Shown here: one piece after another, positions 17,011-25,500 of the stretch | Numbering within the stretch: position 1 is the stretch's first letter | Layout of the letters: the number at the start of each line of letters is the position of its first letter | Assembly: GCA_903892415.1 (NCBI GenBank) | Contig: CAITIQ010000166.1 | Span: forward strand, 1-38,481 | DNA from: an uncultured delta proteobacterium | GTDB taxonomy: Bacteria; Myxococcota_A; Polyangia; Polyangiales; Polyangiaceae | DNA length: 38,481 nucleotides | Direction of reading: 5' to 3' | Translations under genes and position numbers: made by a program | Notes under the pieces: model-generated | Databases searched by the model: none | Seen by the model: only the letters and a program-made list of their open reading frames with translations | Told to the model about the DNA's origin: nothing

Positions 17011-17094
17011 GATCTGCTCGACGATTTTTTCGGGCAGGGCGTCGACCTCGGGCGACACCTGACAGGCCGTTCGCGCTGGGATAGCTTCGAGACA

Positions 17095-18120
17095 GTGAGT
17101 TCGCCTCGTCAGCCCTGGCCGTCCAAGACCGGCAACAACTTCGCGTTGGTGAGCCCGGCGATACGCATCGTGTCCGGCTCGCTCGGTCTCGTTTTTGGCG
17201 AGCGGCTCGTGGTTTTCTGTGATCGTTCGCGCGTCCCGCTCGCGCAGGCGCTGGTCGACGTGGCCGAGGAGTTCAAGGCCCGCTCGCAGTTGGTGGTGCT
17301 CGAAGAGGTTACGCTACCGAGTGAGGATAAGCTCCTCGACTACGTGCTCTCGCTGCTCGCCGATGCGCAGGCTTCGGTGCTCCTGCTTGGCACCGAGCAT
17401 TCGCGGCCGCTGCGGCAGGCTTTCGTCGAAGCCACCGAGCAGCTCCGCGTCCGCCACGCGCACATGATTGGTCTATCGCAACGCGGCTTCGTGGAAGGCT
17501 TTGCTGCCGACGCGTCGCGCGTGGCCGACATGCTGCAAGCCGTGGGACGAAGGCTCGCTGGCGCTCGCAAGCTCAGCTACAGCACGCCCGCCGGTACCCA
17601 GCTCGAGATCGGGATGCCCACAGATGCCCGCTGGACAGAGCGCGGGCAGCTCATTCGGCCGGGCAAGTTCAGCAATCTACCGGGCGGGCAGCTGAACGCG
17701 CTTTGCGAAGCCGTCGACGGCGTCTATGTCGCCGATGGAAGTAGCAATGTAGCCTTTGCCGGCAGCGGCGATTTACGCTCGAACCCCGTCAGCTTCACGG
17801 TCGTCAGCGGCGTCGTCGAGCGCGTCGCTTGCTCGAACGAGGCCGTGAAGAAAGACGTCGAGGCCTTCCTTGGGAGCGAAGAGCACATGAACCGAGTCGG
17901 CCACCTGGTGATCGGTGCCAACCCCGGCGTGCTCGGTCCCATCGGCGAGGTGATGGTCGACGCCTGCGCGCCTGGGCTTCAGATCGTCTTCGGGTTCACC
18001 AACCGCACCGTGACGGGCGCGAGCTGGACGACGCAGGCGAGCCTCGCCCTTGCTGGTAGCTCGGGCGATCTCGACGTCGACCGCGCTGCCTTGCTGCGCG
18101 GCGGCCGCTTCGCGCTCTAG
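17095..18120 (+). CDS. M29 aminopeptidase-like protein, probably catalytically degenerate
   Basis: The 341-residue product starts with GTG at 17095. Its fold resembles the M29 (thermophilic aminopeptidase/NicX) family: an N-terminal region with repeated strand-helix units (FGERLVVFCDRSRVPLAQAL), a central GMPTDARWTERG-x-FSNLPGGQ, GHLVIGANPGV and a terminal GLQIVFGFTNRTVTGASWTT. In active relatives, metal is held by a Glu in the GGE segment, His in the HIAFG strand and the terminal HxD. Here, by eye, these read Q, Q and TxQ. It may therefore be a binding protein. The family call is moderate and the loss of ligands is inferred from manual alignment. Confidence 0.6.
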   Translation: MSSPRQPWPSKTGNNFALVSPAIRIVSGSLGLVFGERLVVFCDRSRVPLAQALVDVAEEFKARSQLVVLEEVTLPSEDKLLDYVLSLLADAQASVLLLGTEHSRPLRQAFVEATEQLRVRHAHMIGLSQRGFVEGFAADASRVADMLQAVGRRLAGARKLSYSTPAGTQLEIGMPTDARWTERGQLIRPGKFSNLPGGQLNALCEAVDGVYVADGSSNVAFAGSGDLRSNPVSFTVVSGVVERVACSNEAVKKDVEAFLGSEEHMNRVGHLVIGANPGVLGPIGEVMVDACAPGLQIVFGFTNRTVTGASWTTQASLALAGSSGDLDVDRAALLRGGRFAL

Positions 18121-18121
18121 C

Positions 18122-18448
18122 GCTGCAATAGACGGGAGCCTCGTTTGGGCGCGACAGGGCCACGATGAAAGCGGTGCAAGCCGGGCGAAGTTGGCTGGCT
18201 CGCAGGGCGGCAATAGCGGGGCGGGAGGGAGTGGCGGCTCCGCGCCGGTGTTTCCGCCGGCTTGCGTCGGTACGACCCCTATCGCCGGTGGCGAATGTGT
18301 GACCGAGGACGAGGCCTGCGACGCGCCCTCAACCATGACCGGGTGCGAGTTGGTTCGGTATCGATGCTGCGGCGGTCGCTGGCGCCAGAAGGAGGCCTGC
18401 GACGGTGTAGAGACTGCGCCGAACCAAGATAGCTGCGACAGCCTCTGA
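18122..18448 (+). pseudogene. headless Cys-rich secreted-protein ORF
   Basis: An open frame from the end of the M29-like gene to TGA 18446-18448 encodes a Gly/Ser tether (SQGGNSGAGGSGGSAP) followed by a Cys-rich domain with nine Cys (ACVG, ECVTEDEAC, GCELV, RCCGG, EACDG, DSCDSL). This layout is exactly that of lipoproteins with a lost signal peptide. No ATG or GTG occurs in frame; only TTG at 18191 (or 18050, inside the previous gene) could start it, and no lipobox is seen. It may be a decayed gene, or a frameshift may have removed the leader. Confidence 0.35.
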
Positions 18449-18527
18449 AGCCTGATGAATGTTGTCCAGCCCCTTAGCGCGAGCGAAGCTTGTTCTCTCG
18501 TCTTCCAGCGGCTACGCAGCTCGCACA

Positions 18528-19514
18528 ATGCTTCGCCAAACCGTCCGCAGTCGTTGGGTAGCTCCGCTCGTCGCCTCGAGCGTGATTGCTTGCGCGCCGC
18601 AAACGACGATGCCAGCGCCGCAAGAATCACCGTCAACGGCTGCGCTCAGCGAAGGCGCCATCCGCATGTTTCGCAGCGACAAGCCGATCGCCGAAAAAGG
18701 CGGGCGAACGCTGCCGCTGTGGCTGGTCGAAGCACGCGTGACCTGGCCCTCTGCGAAGGGCGAATCGATCACCTCGGCCATCGTGGACACCGGCGCTCAA
18801 ACCACGCTGATCGACCGTCGCTTCGCTATCGCAAACGGCTTGCCGGTAGAGTCGTCGAACGTCGTAGCCAAAGACTTCGCTGGCAATAGGCTCGAGACCT
18901 CGGTGATAAACCAGGTGACGCTCGAGATCGGGCCGCTCAGGACCCAGCCGCTGAAGGTCATCGTCGTCGAGCTGCCTGCGCTGTTTCAAGAGCTGGGCAT
19001 CGGCATCATCTGGTCGCCGCAGACCAGCGTTCCGAAGGGGTCGATGCTGCGCTTTGATTTTGGCGCTGGTACGGCAACGTTGCAGCCCGAGAGTGCGATG
19101 CCGCAAGACGCGACGCCCCTGTGCAACGCTGGGGATGCTTCGATGCGGGCCGCGGCCACCATCGTCTCCGCCGCCATCGCAGGCCAGCCTGTGCGGCTCC
19201 AGCTCGACTCGGGAGCGACCAAGCTCGGATTATCGAGCTCCTCGTCGGTTGTTAGCTTGCTGCAGCAAGCTCCTGGTTCTTCCGTTGGGGAGCGGATCGG
19301 TGCGGGCGGCGCCCAGCGCACCTTGGAGGTACCACCACAGGAGCTGAAGCTCGCCGGGCAAGCGTACGTCGCGTCGGTATCGGTCGCCGAGGCGAATGAC
19401 AGCACACCCGGACCCTGCGACACGGATGGGGAGATAGGTCTCGAGGTGCTGCAGAATTGCACCGTGGACCTAGCCGCCGATCGTTTCGCCCTCTCCTGTC
19501 GTCCGGCGCAATAG
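18528..19514 (+). CDS. retropepsin-like aspartyl protease, lipoprotein
   Basis: The ATG at 18528 (MLRQTVRSRWVAPLVASSVI, lipobox VIAC) gives 328 residues. Two retropepsin-like lobes are visible: AIVDTGAQTTLIDRRFA with the DTG motif at about residue 86, and LQLDSGATKLGLSS with a DSG motif near residue 225. Two D-(T/S)-G-A motifs in one chain imply an internally dimerised aspartic protease, attached to a membrane. Cys residues in the linker and C-terminus (PLCNAGD, GPCDTDG, NCTVD, LSCRP) could form disulphides. Substrate unknown. An upstream ATG at 18459 would place a Ser-rich sequence before the signal and is not favoured. Confidence 0.78.
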   Translation: MLRQTVRSRWVAPLVASSVIACAPQTTMPAPQESPSTAALSEGAIRMFRSDKPIAEKGGRTLPLWLVEARVTWPSAKGESITSAIVDTGAQTTLIDRRFAIANGLPVESSNVVAKDFAGNRLETSVINQVTLEIGPLRTQPLKVIVVELPALFQELGIGIIWSPQTSVPKGSMLRFDFGAGTATLQPESAMPQDATPLCNAGDASMRAAATIVSAAIAGQPVRLQLDSGATKLGLSSSSSVVSLLQQAPGSSVGERIGAGGAQRTLEVPPQELKLAGQAYVASVSVAEANDSTPGPCDTDGEIGLEVLQNCTVDLAADRFALSCRPAQ

Positions 19515-19539
19515 CGGCCCCACGTGCTACGACGCAGCG

Positions 19540-20106
19540 ATGAGCAAGCTTCCGACATGGGCCGTGCTGGGTCGCAGCGGCTGGTCGAACACTGGCGCCT
19601 CGCGTCCCCCCTTCGCCGAGGTCCCTGGGGAAGGCCAAGAGTCGGTGTGGGACTACCCGCGTCCGCCAGCGCTCGTCTCGGATGCGCGCGAGGTGATCGT
19701 TCGTCTCAGCGGCGTCGAGATCGCCCGTACCTGCGAGGCGATCCGCGTGCTGGAGACTTCGCACCCACCGACCTTCTACTTGCCGCGTCGCGACGTCGAT
19801 ATGCGGCGGCTGCGTCGCGCTGGGGGCGGCTCGCGCTGCGAATGGAAGGGCGAGGCAAGCTACTTCGACGTGGTGGTCGATGAGCCTGAAAGCGCGGTAA
19901 CGCGCGCGCGTGCGGCTTGGTCCTACGAGCAGCCGTTCGATGAAGCAGCGGTGCTGGCGGGGCACGTCGCCTTCTATGCCAGCGCAGTCGAGGCTTGGGT
20001 GGCAGGCGAACGCGTCAAGCCGCAACCCGGCGGCTTTTACGGAGGCTGGATCACCAGCGAACTCACCGGGCCATTCAAGGGTAGCGCCGGCACGGGAGGC
20101 TACTGA
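19540..20106 (+). CDS. DUF427 domain protein
   Basis: The 188-residue protein has the DUF427 pattern nearly throughout: ESVWDYPRPPAL at about residues 34-45, VIVRLSGVEIARTCEAIRVL, LETSHPPTFYLPRRDV with the conserved SHPPTFYLP, CEWKGEASYFDV and the terminal QPGGFYGGWIT. The family is widespread and small; its beta-sheet fold is thought to bind a nucleotide-like or redox ligand, but no reaction is established. No signal peptide. It lies 25 bp after the protease gene and converges with the biosynthetic operon. Confidence 0.9.
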   Translation: MSKLPTWAVLGRSGWSNTGASRPPFAEVPGEGQESVWDYPRPPALVSDAREVIVRLSGVEIARTCEAIRVLETSHPPTFYLPRRDVDMRRLRRAGGGSRCEWKGEASYFDVVVDEPESAVTRARAAWSYEQPFDEAAVLAGHVAFYASAVEAWVAGERVKPQPGGFYGGWITSELTGPFKGSAGTGGY

Positions 20107-20145
20107 GGCTCCGGTCGTTCCCTCGCCTTGTGAAGTGAACGCCGC

Positions 20146-20877
20146 TCAGTCGCTCGTGCAGTCGTCGAGCGTGTTCACCGGCGCAAAGCGGACCTCTTCG
20201 AAGCTCCCGTCGAGATCGAATTCGTCAGTGTAGGCGTAAGCGATCGGTCCGACTTGGAGCGTCGCTGGTAGATCACTGCGCTGGTAGCTCTGCCCAAGCT
20301 CCCATACCTTCTCGCCGATCGGGCGCTTATAGAGGCGAAACACGTCGTCTTTGCGACAGATGCGGAGCTCGGCATCCGCCGTCGGCCAAGCCGGGCCCTC
20401 GACGTCGCTGTAATCTCGTTTCGTGGTCTTCGTCTCAACGCAGAGATAGTCCCCGCGATAGCCGACGACGTTGAAGACGTAGTTCTCCTTTGCGTTGGGC
20501 TGCGCAGAGGCGGGGTCTCGAGCGATCAGACCAGCGAACTGGAAGCCATTCGACACGTACTCGCCTGGGGCAGACGCTTTGCGCGCTCGGACGATGCTCG
20601 TGACTTTGAAGTTGCCGCTGACGAGCTTGATGAGCCCAGGCCCTTGGTCGGCCTTGTACCAGACGGTGTTCTTCGTCGGCCGCATGTGGAGGCGTCCGTC
20701 CTCGAGCCGACTCTCGAAGCTCTCGCCGTTCAGGACGGTCCAATCGGCCGCGAGCTGCTTGGCAGAGAAGTCATCGTCCAGGCCCGCTACCTCCGCGGGG
20801 GCGAGCGGCTCGGAGCACGCCGAGATGAGGACGAAGGCGAACACCGTGAATGCGCGGCCTGTCGCTGCCTGGCTCAC
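20146..20877 (-). CDS. lipoprotein at the end of the biosynthetic operon
   Basis: The GTG at 20877 forms a GTGA overlap with the upstream hydrolase stop and gives 243 residues; a longer open frame lies within the hydrolase gene and is rejected. The signal peptide ends in FVLISACSEP (lipobox ISAC). The body is all-beta: LDDDFSAKQLAADWTVLNGE, GPGLIKLVSGNFKVTS and ELGQSYQRSDLPATLQVGPI resemble a concanavalin/LamG-like (DUF1349-type) jelly-roll fold. Such domains bind carbohydrates or related ligands, and no catalytic motif is visible. Tight coupling to the assembly-line genes suggests a role in product handling, tethering or self-protection at the cell surface, which is inference. Confidence 0.72.
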   Translation of the reverse strand: MSQAATGRAFTVFAFVLISACSEPLAPAEVAGLDDDFSAKQLAADWTVLNGESFESRLEDGRLHMRPTKNTVWYKADQGPGLIKLVSGNFKVTSIVRARKASAPGEYVSNGFQFAGLIARDPASAQPNAKENYVFNVVGYRGDYLCVETKTTKRDYSDVEGPAWPTADAELRICRKDDVFRLYKRPIGEKVWELGQSYQRSDLPATLQVGPIAYAYTDEFDLDGSFEEVRFAPVNTLDDCTSD

Positions 20878-21809
20878 GGGAGGTTTTCCTTCGTGCGGGT
20901 GAACCGTTTGAGGAAGTCTTGGACAGCCTGTTGCATCGCGCGCTGCTGGCTGAGCTCGGTGAAGGTGTGGTCCGCGTCGCCGAAGTAGTGGAGCGCGAGC
21001 GCGTCGCCGAAGGGTACGTCGCGGAACGCATCGCGGAACTGGTCTGCGTAGTTGTAGTAAAGCTCCATCGCACCCGAGTGGATCACGCACAGCTGGAGGC
21101 CGCGTGCGACCATGGTGCGCAATTGCGAGGCGACCTGCGTCTTGGGCGGGAACTCGCGAACGTATTGCGGCTGCGGGCCGGGAGGGATCGATACCTCGAG
21201 CTCGTCCTCGGTGAGCGGCGGTGGTGGGGTTGAGGTGGGCGCTACCGAGGGAGGCGGCTCGGAGGCGCGACGCCCATCCACGACACGCTTCAAGAGCCCG
21301 CTGAACGTCCGCTTCGCGAGCCGACCGACGCTCGCCGGATCGAGCACTTTCTCGCCGTAGCGGCGCGCCAGGTACTCGGGCGTCCGGTACGCGTAGCCGT
21401 CGAGGAGCACAAGCCCAGCGACGCGCTCATCGCGCACAGCGACCTGGAACGAGGTGTCCGCGCCTGAACACAAGCCCATGAGGACGAAGCGCGTGACCCC
21501 TCGTGTTCGCTCCAGGCGGTCGAGCATCGCGCGGGTGTCGTCGATCCATCGGTCCTCGAAGCTAGCTACGTCTCTCCGTGGATCGGAGTCTCCGACGCCG
21601 GAGAGGTCGAAGCGCACTCCCAGCAGGCCTCGTTCGGCGGCGCGACGCGTCGCAACGACTGCCGAGCGCCCTGGTCCTACTCGGGGGAGCAACCCAGAGT
21701 TGAGGACGATGAGCGCCGGGCAGGCCGGGTCGACTCCAGAGGCGGGCTCGCACACGATGCCCACGAGCGCCGGGCTCTCTCCAACCGTAATCACCTTCTC
21801 GCGGATCAT
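20874..21809 (-). CDS. alpha/beta hydrolase, likely releasing or tailoring enzyme
   Basis: The 311-residue protein has an alpha/beta-hydrolase core: RFDLSGVGDSD (residues 67-77), nucleophile elbow MGLCSGAD with Ser115, and a likely catalytic His in FGDADHTF near residue 285. A Pro-rich insertion (about 190-222) separates core and cap. The pair formed with the upstream gene recalls the two hydrolases associated with exosortase A loci, but no exosortase is present. It starts within the stop of the preceding gene (ATGA) and ends in a GTGA overlap with the lipoprotein. Since the assembly line lacks a thioesterase, this intact enzyme is the best candidate to release or process the product. Confidence 0.82.
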   Translation of the reverse strand: MIREKVITVGESPALVGIVCEPASGVDPACPALIVLNSGLLPRVGPGRSAVVATRRAAERGLLGVRFDLSGVGDSDPRRDVASFEDRWIDDTRAMLDRLERTRGVTRFVLMGLCSGADTSFQVAVRDERVAGLVLLDGYAYRTPEYLARRYGEKVLDPASVGRLAKRTFSGLLKRVVDGRRASEPPPSVAPTSTPPPPLTEDELEVSIPPGPQPQYVREFPPKTQVASQLRTMVARGLQLCVIHSGAMELYYNYADQFRDAFRDVPFGDALALHYFGDADHTFTELSQQRAMQQAVQDFLKRFTRTKENLP

Positions 21810-22588
21810 CGTTCCACCAACGCCTTGACGATCTCGTCGAGCGCCTCCGAGGGTACGAGCGACGAATTCACGGCTTCGTCGCTGTTCCAGTCCTGCGCGA
21901 GGGCCACACGAACGAACTCCCAGCGTGGGGTGAGCGTTGGCAGAGCTTTCTCCAGCGCTATATCGTCGGCTCCCTCCGTTGTCACGACGGTTGCGGACCT
22001 CGAGTCGAGTTTAGGCTCGTTCGGAAGATCGATCTTGGATAGGTCGTCGACTAGCTCTTTGGAGAGCGGAAAGCCGAGCACCTCGCCCTCTTGGGCGAAG
22101 GGCGTCGTCCGTCGCCGGGGTAGCTCAGCGCGCATGAAGTCCTCGTGACGCTTCCTGAGATCGGCCAGGTAGTGCACCCCGGAGAATGCGGGCTCCCAGA
22201 GGACGATCTTGTCGACATCACGTCGCCCGTGCGCAGCACGACAAGCGAGTGCCGCTCCGAGGCGGAGCCCTACGAGGGACACGCGTTGGATCCCGGTGCG
22301 ATCGCGCAGCTCGTCGATCGCCGTCCGTGTGTCCTCAACCCATGCGTCAAACCGCACGTCGGCAAAGTCGCCTGCGGAGTCGCCCGTCCCGCTCAGATCG
22401 AAGCGCAGCGCATGAAAGCGCTCGCGCGCGAGACGCAATCCGAGCTGCCGGATCGCGCGCTGGGCACGAATAGCTTCCTGCCCCATGGGTGGGATGAGCA
22501 GTACGGCCGTATCGCGTGCGGCCTTGTTTGGTGGACTGTGAGCGCCGAAGAGCGGGCGGGTTGAAGACCCGAAGTAAAAGGGGAGCAT
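21806..22588 (-). CDS. alpha/beta-hydrolase homologue lacking the Ser nucleophile
   Basis: The ATG at 22588 gives 260 residues; the frame opens further upstream inside the PKS/NRPS gene and is rejected. The fold is recognised from LLIPPMGQE, LRFDLSGTGDSAGDF and the helix after the elbow. At the elbow the sequence reads SLVGLRLGAALA, so Leu110 replaces the nucleophilic Ser, and the C-terminal region shows no His at the expected place. It is probably non-catalytic. The GLRLG elbow is like that of the second exosortase-associated hydrolase family. The gene starts 11 bp after the PKS/NRPS stop and overlaps the next hydrolase by 4 bp; a pseudoenzyme partner of that hydrolase is likely. Confidence 0.8.
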   Translation of the reverse strand: MLPFYFGSSTRPLFGAHSPPNKAARDTAVLLIPPMGQEAIRAQRAIRQLGLRLARERFHALRFDLSGTGDSAGDFADVRFDAWVEDTRTAIDELRDRTGIQRVSLVGLRLGAALACRAAHGRRDVDKIVLWEPAFSGVHYLADLRKRHEDFMRAELPRRRTTPFAQEGEVLGFPLSKELVDDLSKIDLPNEPKLDSRSATVVTTEGADDIALEKALPTLTPRWEFVRVALAQDWNSDEAVNSSLVPSEALDEIVKALVER

Positions 22589-22599
22589 AGGTCGGTGGG

Positions 22600-25500
22600 C
22601 TAACGTAGCAGGCGAGATTTGATCGCTCCGAGGAGCTTCCTGGAAAGGCTGGCGGGCGGTGCGTTGCTGCTGGGCGGCGTTGGCGGCGCTGGCAGCGGCG
22701 TTGGCGCTTGCGTGGTGGCTTGCGGGGGGGCTTGCCTGGGGCGAGCCGCGTCGATCTCCGCCGCGATCTGCTCGAGCGTCGAGAACACGAGCGTACGTGG
22801 TCCGAGCCGGTGCCCGGTGCGCTTCTCGAGTCGAACGATGACCTGCATCGATAGCAGCGAGTGTCCGCCGATCTCGAAGAAGTTGTCGCTCGCGCTCACT
22901 CGCTCCGACTTGAGCAGCTCCCGCCAAACTTCGGCGACCAGCAGCTCCGTCTCGCTGCGAGGAGGGATGAACTCATCCCCGGCCTCGACCTTCGAGTCGA
23001 AGGGATCGGGGAGCGCCTTGCGATCAACCTTGCGGTTGTCGGTGAGGGGCAGGGCCGGTAGGGCGGCGAAGATGTGCGGGAGCATGTACTCGGGGAGGTC
23101 GGCGCGCAGGAACTTGCGGAGCTCGCTCGCGGTGGGCTCCTCGTCGCCGCGGTAGACGCAGTAGGCGACGATGCGCTTGTCCCCGGCGCCGTCGTCGCGG
23201 ACGATGACGACGCACTCGGCGACGCTCGCGTGGCGCGCGAGCACGGTCTCGATCTCTCCGAGCTCGATGCGGAAGCCGCGGACCTTGACCTGGTTGTCGG
23301 AGCGACCGAGGAAGAGCAGCTCGCCGTCGTGGCGCAGGCGCGCGCGGTCACCGGTCTTGTAGATGCGCTCGCCGGGCCGGAACGGGTCGGGCAGGAAGCG
23401 GTCACGGGTGAGGTCCTCACGGCCCCAGTAGCCGTCGGCGACGCCGGCGCCACCGAGGTAGAGATCGCCAGCGACGCCCTCGACCACCGGCTGGAGCTTG
23501 GCGTCGAGGACGTAGACGGTGGTGTTGGCGATCGGTCGCCCAACGGTGATGTCGGCGGCGTCGGTGATGCGTTTGCAGGTCGACCAGATGGTGGTCTCGG
23601 TGGGGCCGTACATGTTCCAGAGCTCGGCGGCGCAACCGAGCAGGCGCTCGGCGAGCTCGGGGGGCATCGCCTCGCCGCCGCACAGGATCTTGAGCCCATC
23701 GCGTCGCTGGTCCCAGCCGGCGTCGAGCATGACGCGGAAGGTGGCCGGGGTCGCTTGGAGGATGGAGATGCGCTTTTGCTCCAACGTCGCGACGAGGTCG
23801 TCGCCGCTGGTCGCGAGATCGCGAGAGGCGAGCACCACCGTCGCTCCGACGGTGAGCGGCAAGTAGAGCTCGAGGCCGGAGATGTCGAAGGAGATGGTGG
23901 TGACGGCGAGGAGCCGATCGGAGGATGAGCAGCCTGGCGTGCGCTGCATCGAGAGGATGAAGTTGGTGAGGGCGAGCTGCGAGATGACGACACCCTTCGG
24001 CTTGCCGGTCGAGCCCGAGGTGTAGAGCACGTAGGCCGGGAGGGTCGGGTCGGAGGCGCCGTTGACGGGCGCGTCGGAGCCAGCGTCGATCGCGTCGGCC
24101 TCGGCGTCGAGCAGGAGAACGGTCGCGTCGCTCGCCGGAAGATCGCGGGCCTCATCGGCGCGGCTGACGACGAGGCGTGCGCCAGAGTCGCTCAACATGA
24201 AGGCGACGCGCTCGGCGGGATAGGCCGGGTCGAGCGGGACGTAGGTCGCGCCGGCGCGGCCGACCGCGAGCATGGTCGCGACCAGGTCGAGCGAGCGCTC
24301 GAGGAAAATGCCGACGCGATCACCACGAGAGACGCCTCGTTCGAGCAGGGCGCGCGCGAGCTTGTTCACGCGGCGATCGAGGTCGGCGTAGCTGATGCGA
24401 TCTTCGCCGAACTCGATCGCGATCGCGTCGGGCGTGCGCTCCGCCTGGGCGGCGAAGAGCTCGTGCACGCAGACACGGGGGAGGTCCGCGCGTGTGTCGT
24501 TCCACTCGTCGAGCTGGCGCTGGCGCGAGGGCTCGTCGAGGACGGGCAGCTCATCGATCGAGGTATCCGCGTGCGCTACGGCAGCGCGGAGCAGCACCTC
24601 GAAGCTCCGTACGAAGCACTCGGCCGTCGCGGGATCGAAAAGGTCGGTGTTGAACTCGAAGAAGCCCTGCATGCCGCGCCCTGTGTCTTGGAGTTCGCAC
24701 AGCACGTCGAACTTCGAGGTGCGCGAGTGGGCGCTCATCAACTCGACTGTAACCCCCGGCAGCGCGAGGGACGCCTCGGGGGCTTGCTGGAGGGCGAACA
24801 TTGCCTGGAACAGCGGATGGGCTCCGGTGTTCCGATTCGCCTGGACGGCCTCGACCAGCTTGTCGAAGGGGACGTCCTGGTGCGCGAGGCTCGAGAGGAC
24901 GACCTCGCGCGTGCGCTCCAAGAGTGAGCGGAAGGTGGGCGCGCCTGCGAGATCCCCTCGGAAGACGACGGTGTTGGTGTAGAAGCCGAGCGCGCGCTCG
25001 ATCTCTGGGCGATCGCGGTTGGCCACGGGCGAGCCGACGAGGATCTCCGTCTGGCCGGACAGCCGATGCAGCAGCACCTGGAATGCGGCGAGAAACGTCT
25101 GGAACGAGGATGCGCCCGCGAGGCGACCGAGGGCCGCCACGCCTTCCACGAGCTCGCGATCGAGTGCGAACTCGAGCTGCGCACCGCGTGTCGTTGGCGT
25201 CGGGGGCCGCGGTCTGTCTGTGGGCAGATCGAGCGTCGGGATGGAGGTGCCGAGTGCTTCACGCCAGTGGCTGAGCTCATTCGCGAGGGCGTCACCACGC
25301 AGTGACTCGGACTGCCAACGCGAGAAGTCGGCGTATTGGATGCTCACCTCGGGCAGTGCGTCGCCGCGATAGAGCGCGCTGATCTCCTGGTGGAACAGCG
25401 CCAGCGAGAAGCCGTCGCAGACGATGTGGTGCACGTCGAGCCAAAAGATCCGATCGCTGGGATCGAGCACGAGGACCCCGGCGCGCAAGAGCGGACCCGC

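Noticed and set aside
17018..17045. Hairpin TCGACG/CGTCGA with a T6 run in the loop after the STAND gene
   Set aside because: Arms of only 6 bp with a 16-nt loop, and the T run is in the loop rather than after the stem.
20874..22588. Exosortase/PEP-CTERM sorting locus suggested by the hydrolase pair
   Set aside because: No exosortase, PEP-CTERM protein or exopolysaccharide gene is present; the hydrolases belong to the NRPS operon.
22600..22740. Possible thioesterase at the end of the PKS/NRPS
   Set aside because: After the PCP only a Pro-rich tail and a short basic helix remain; there is no GxSxG and too few residues.
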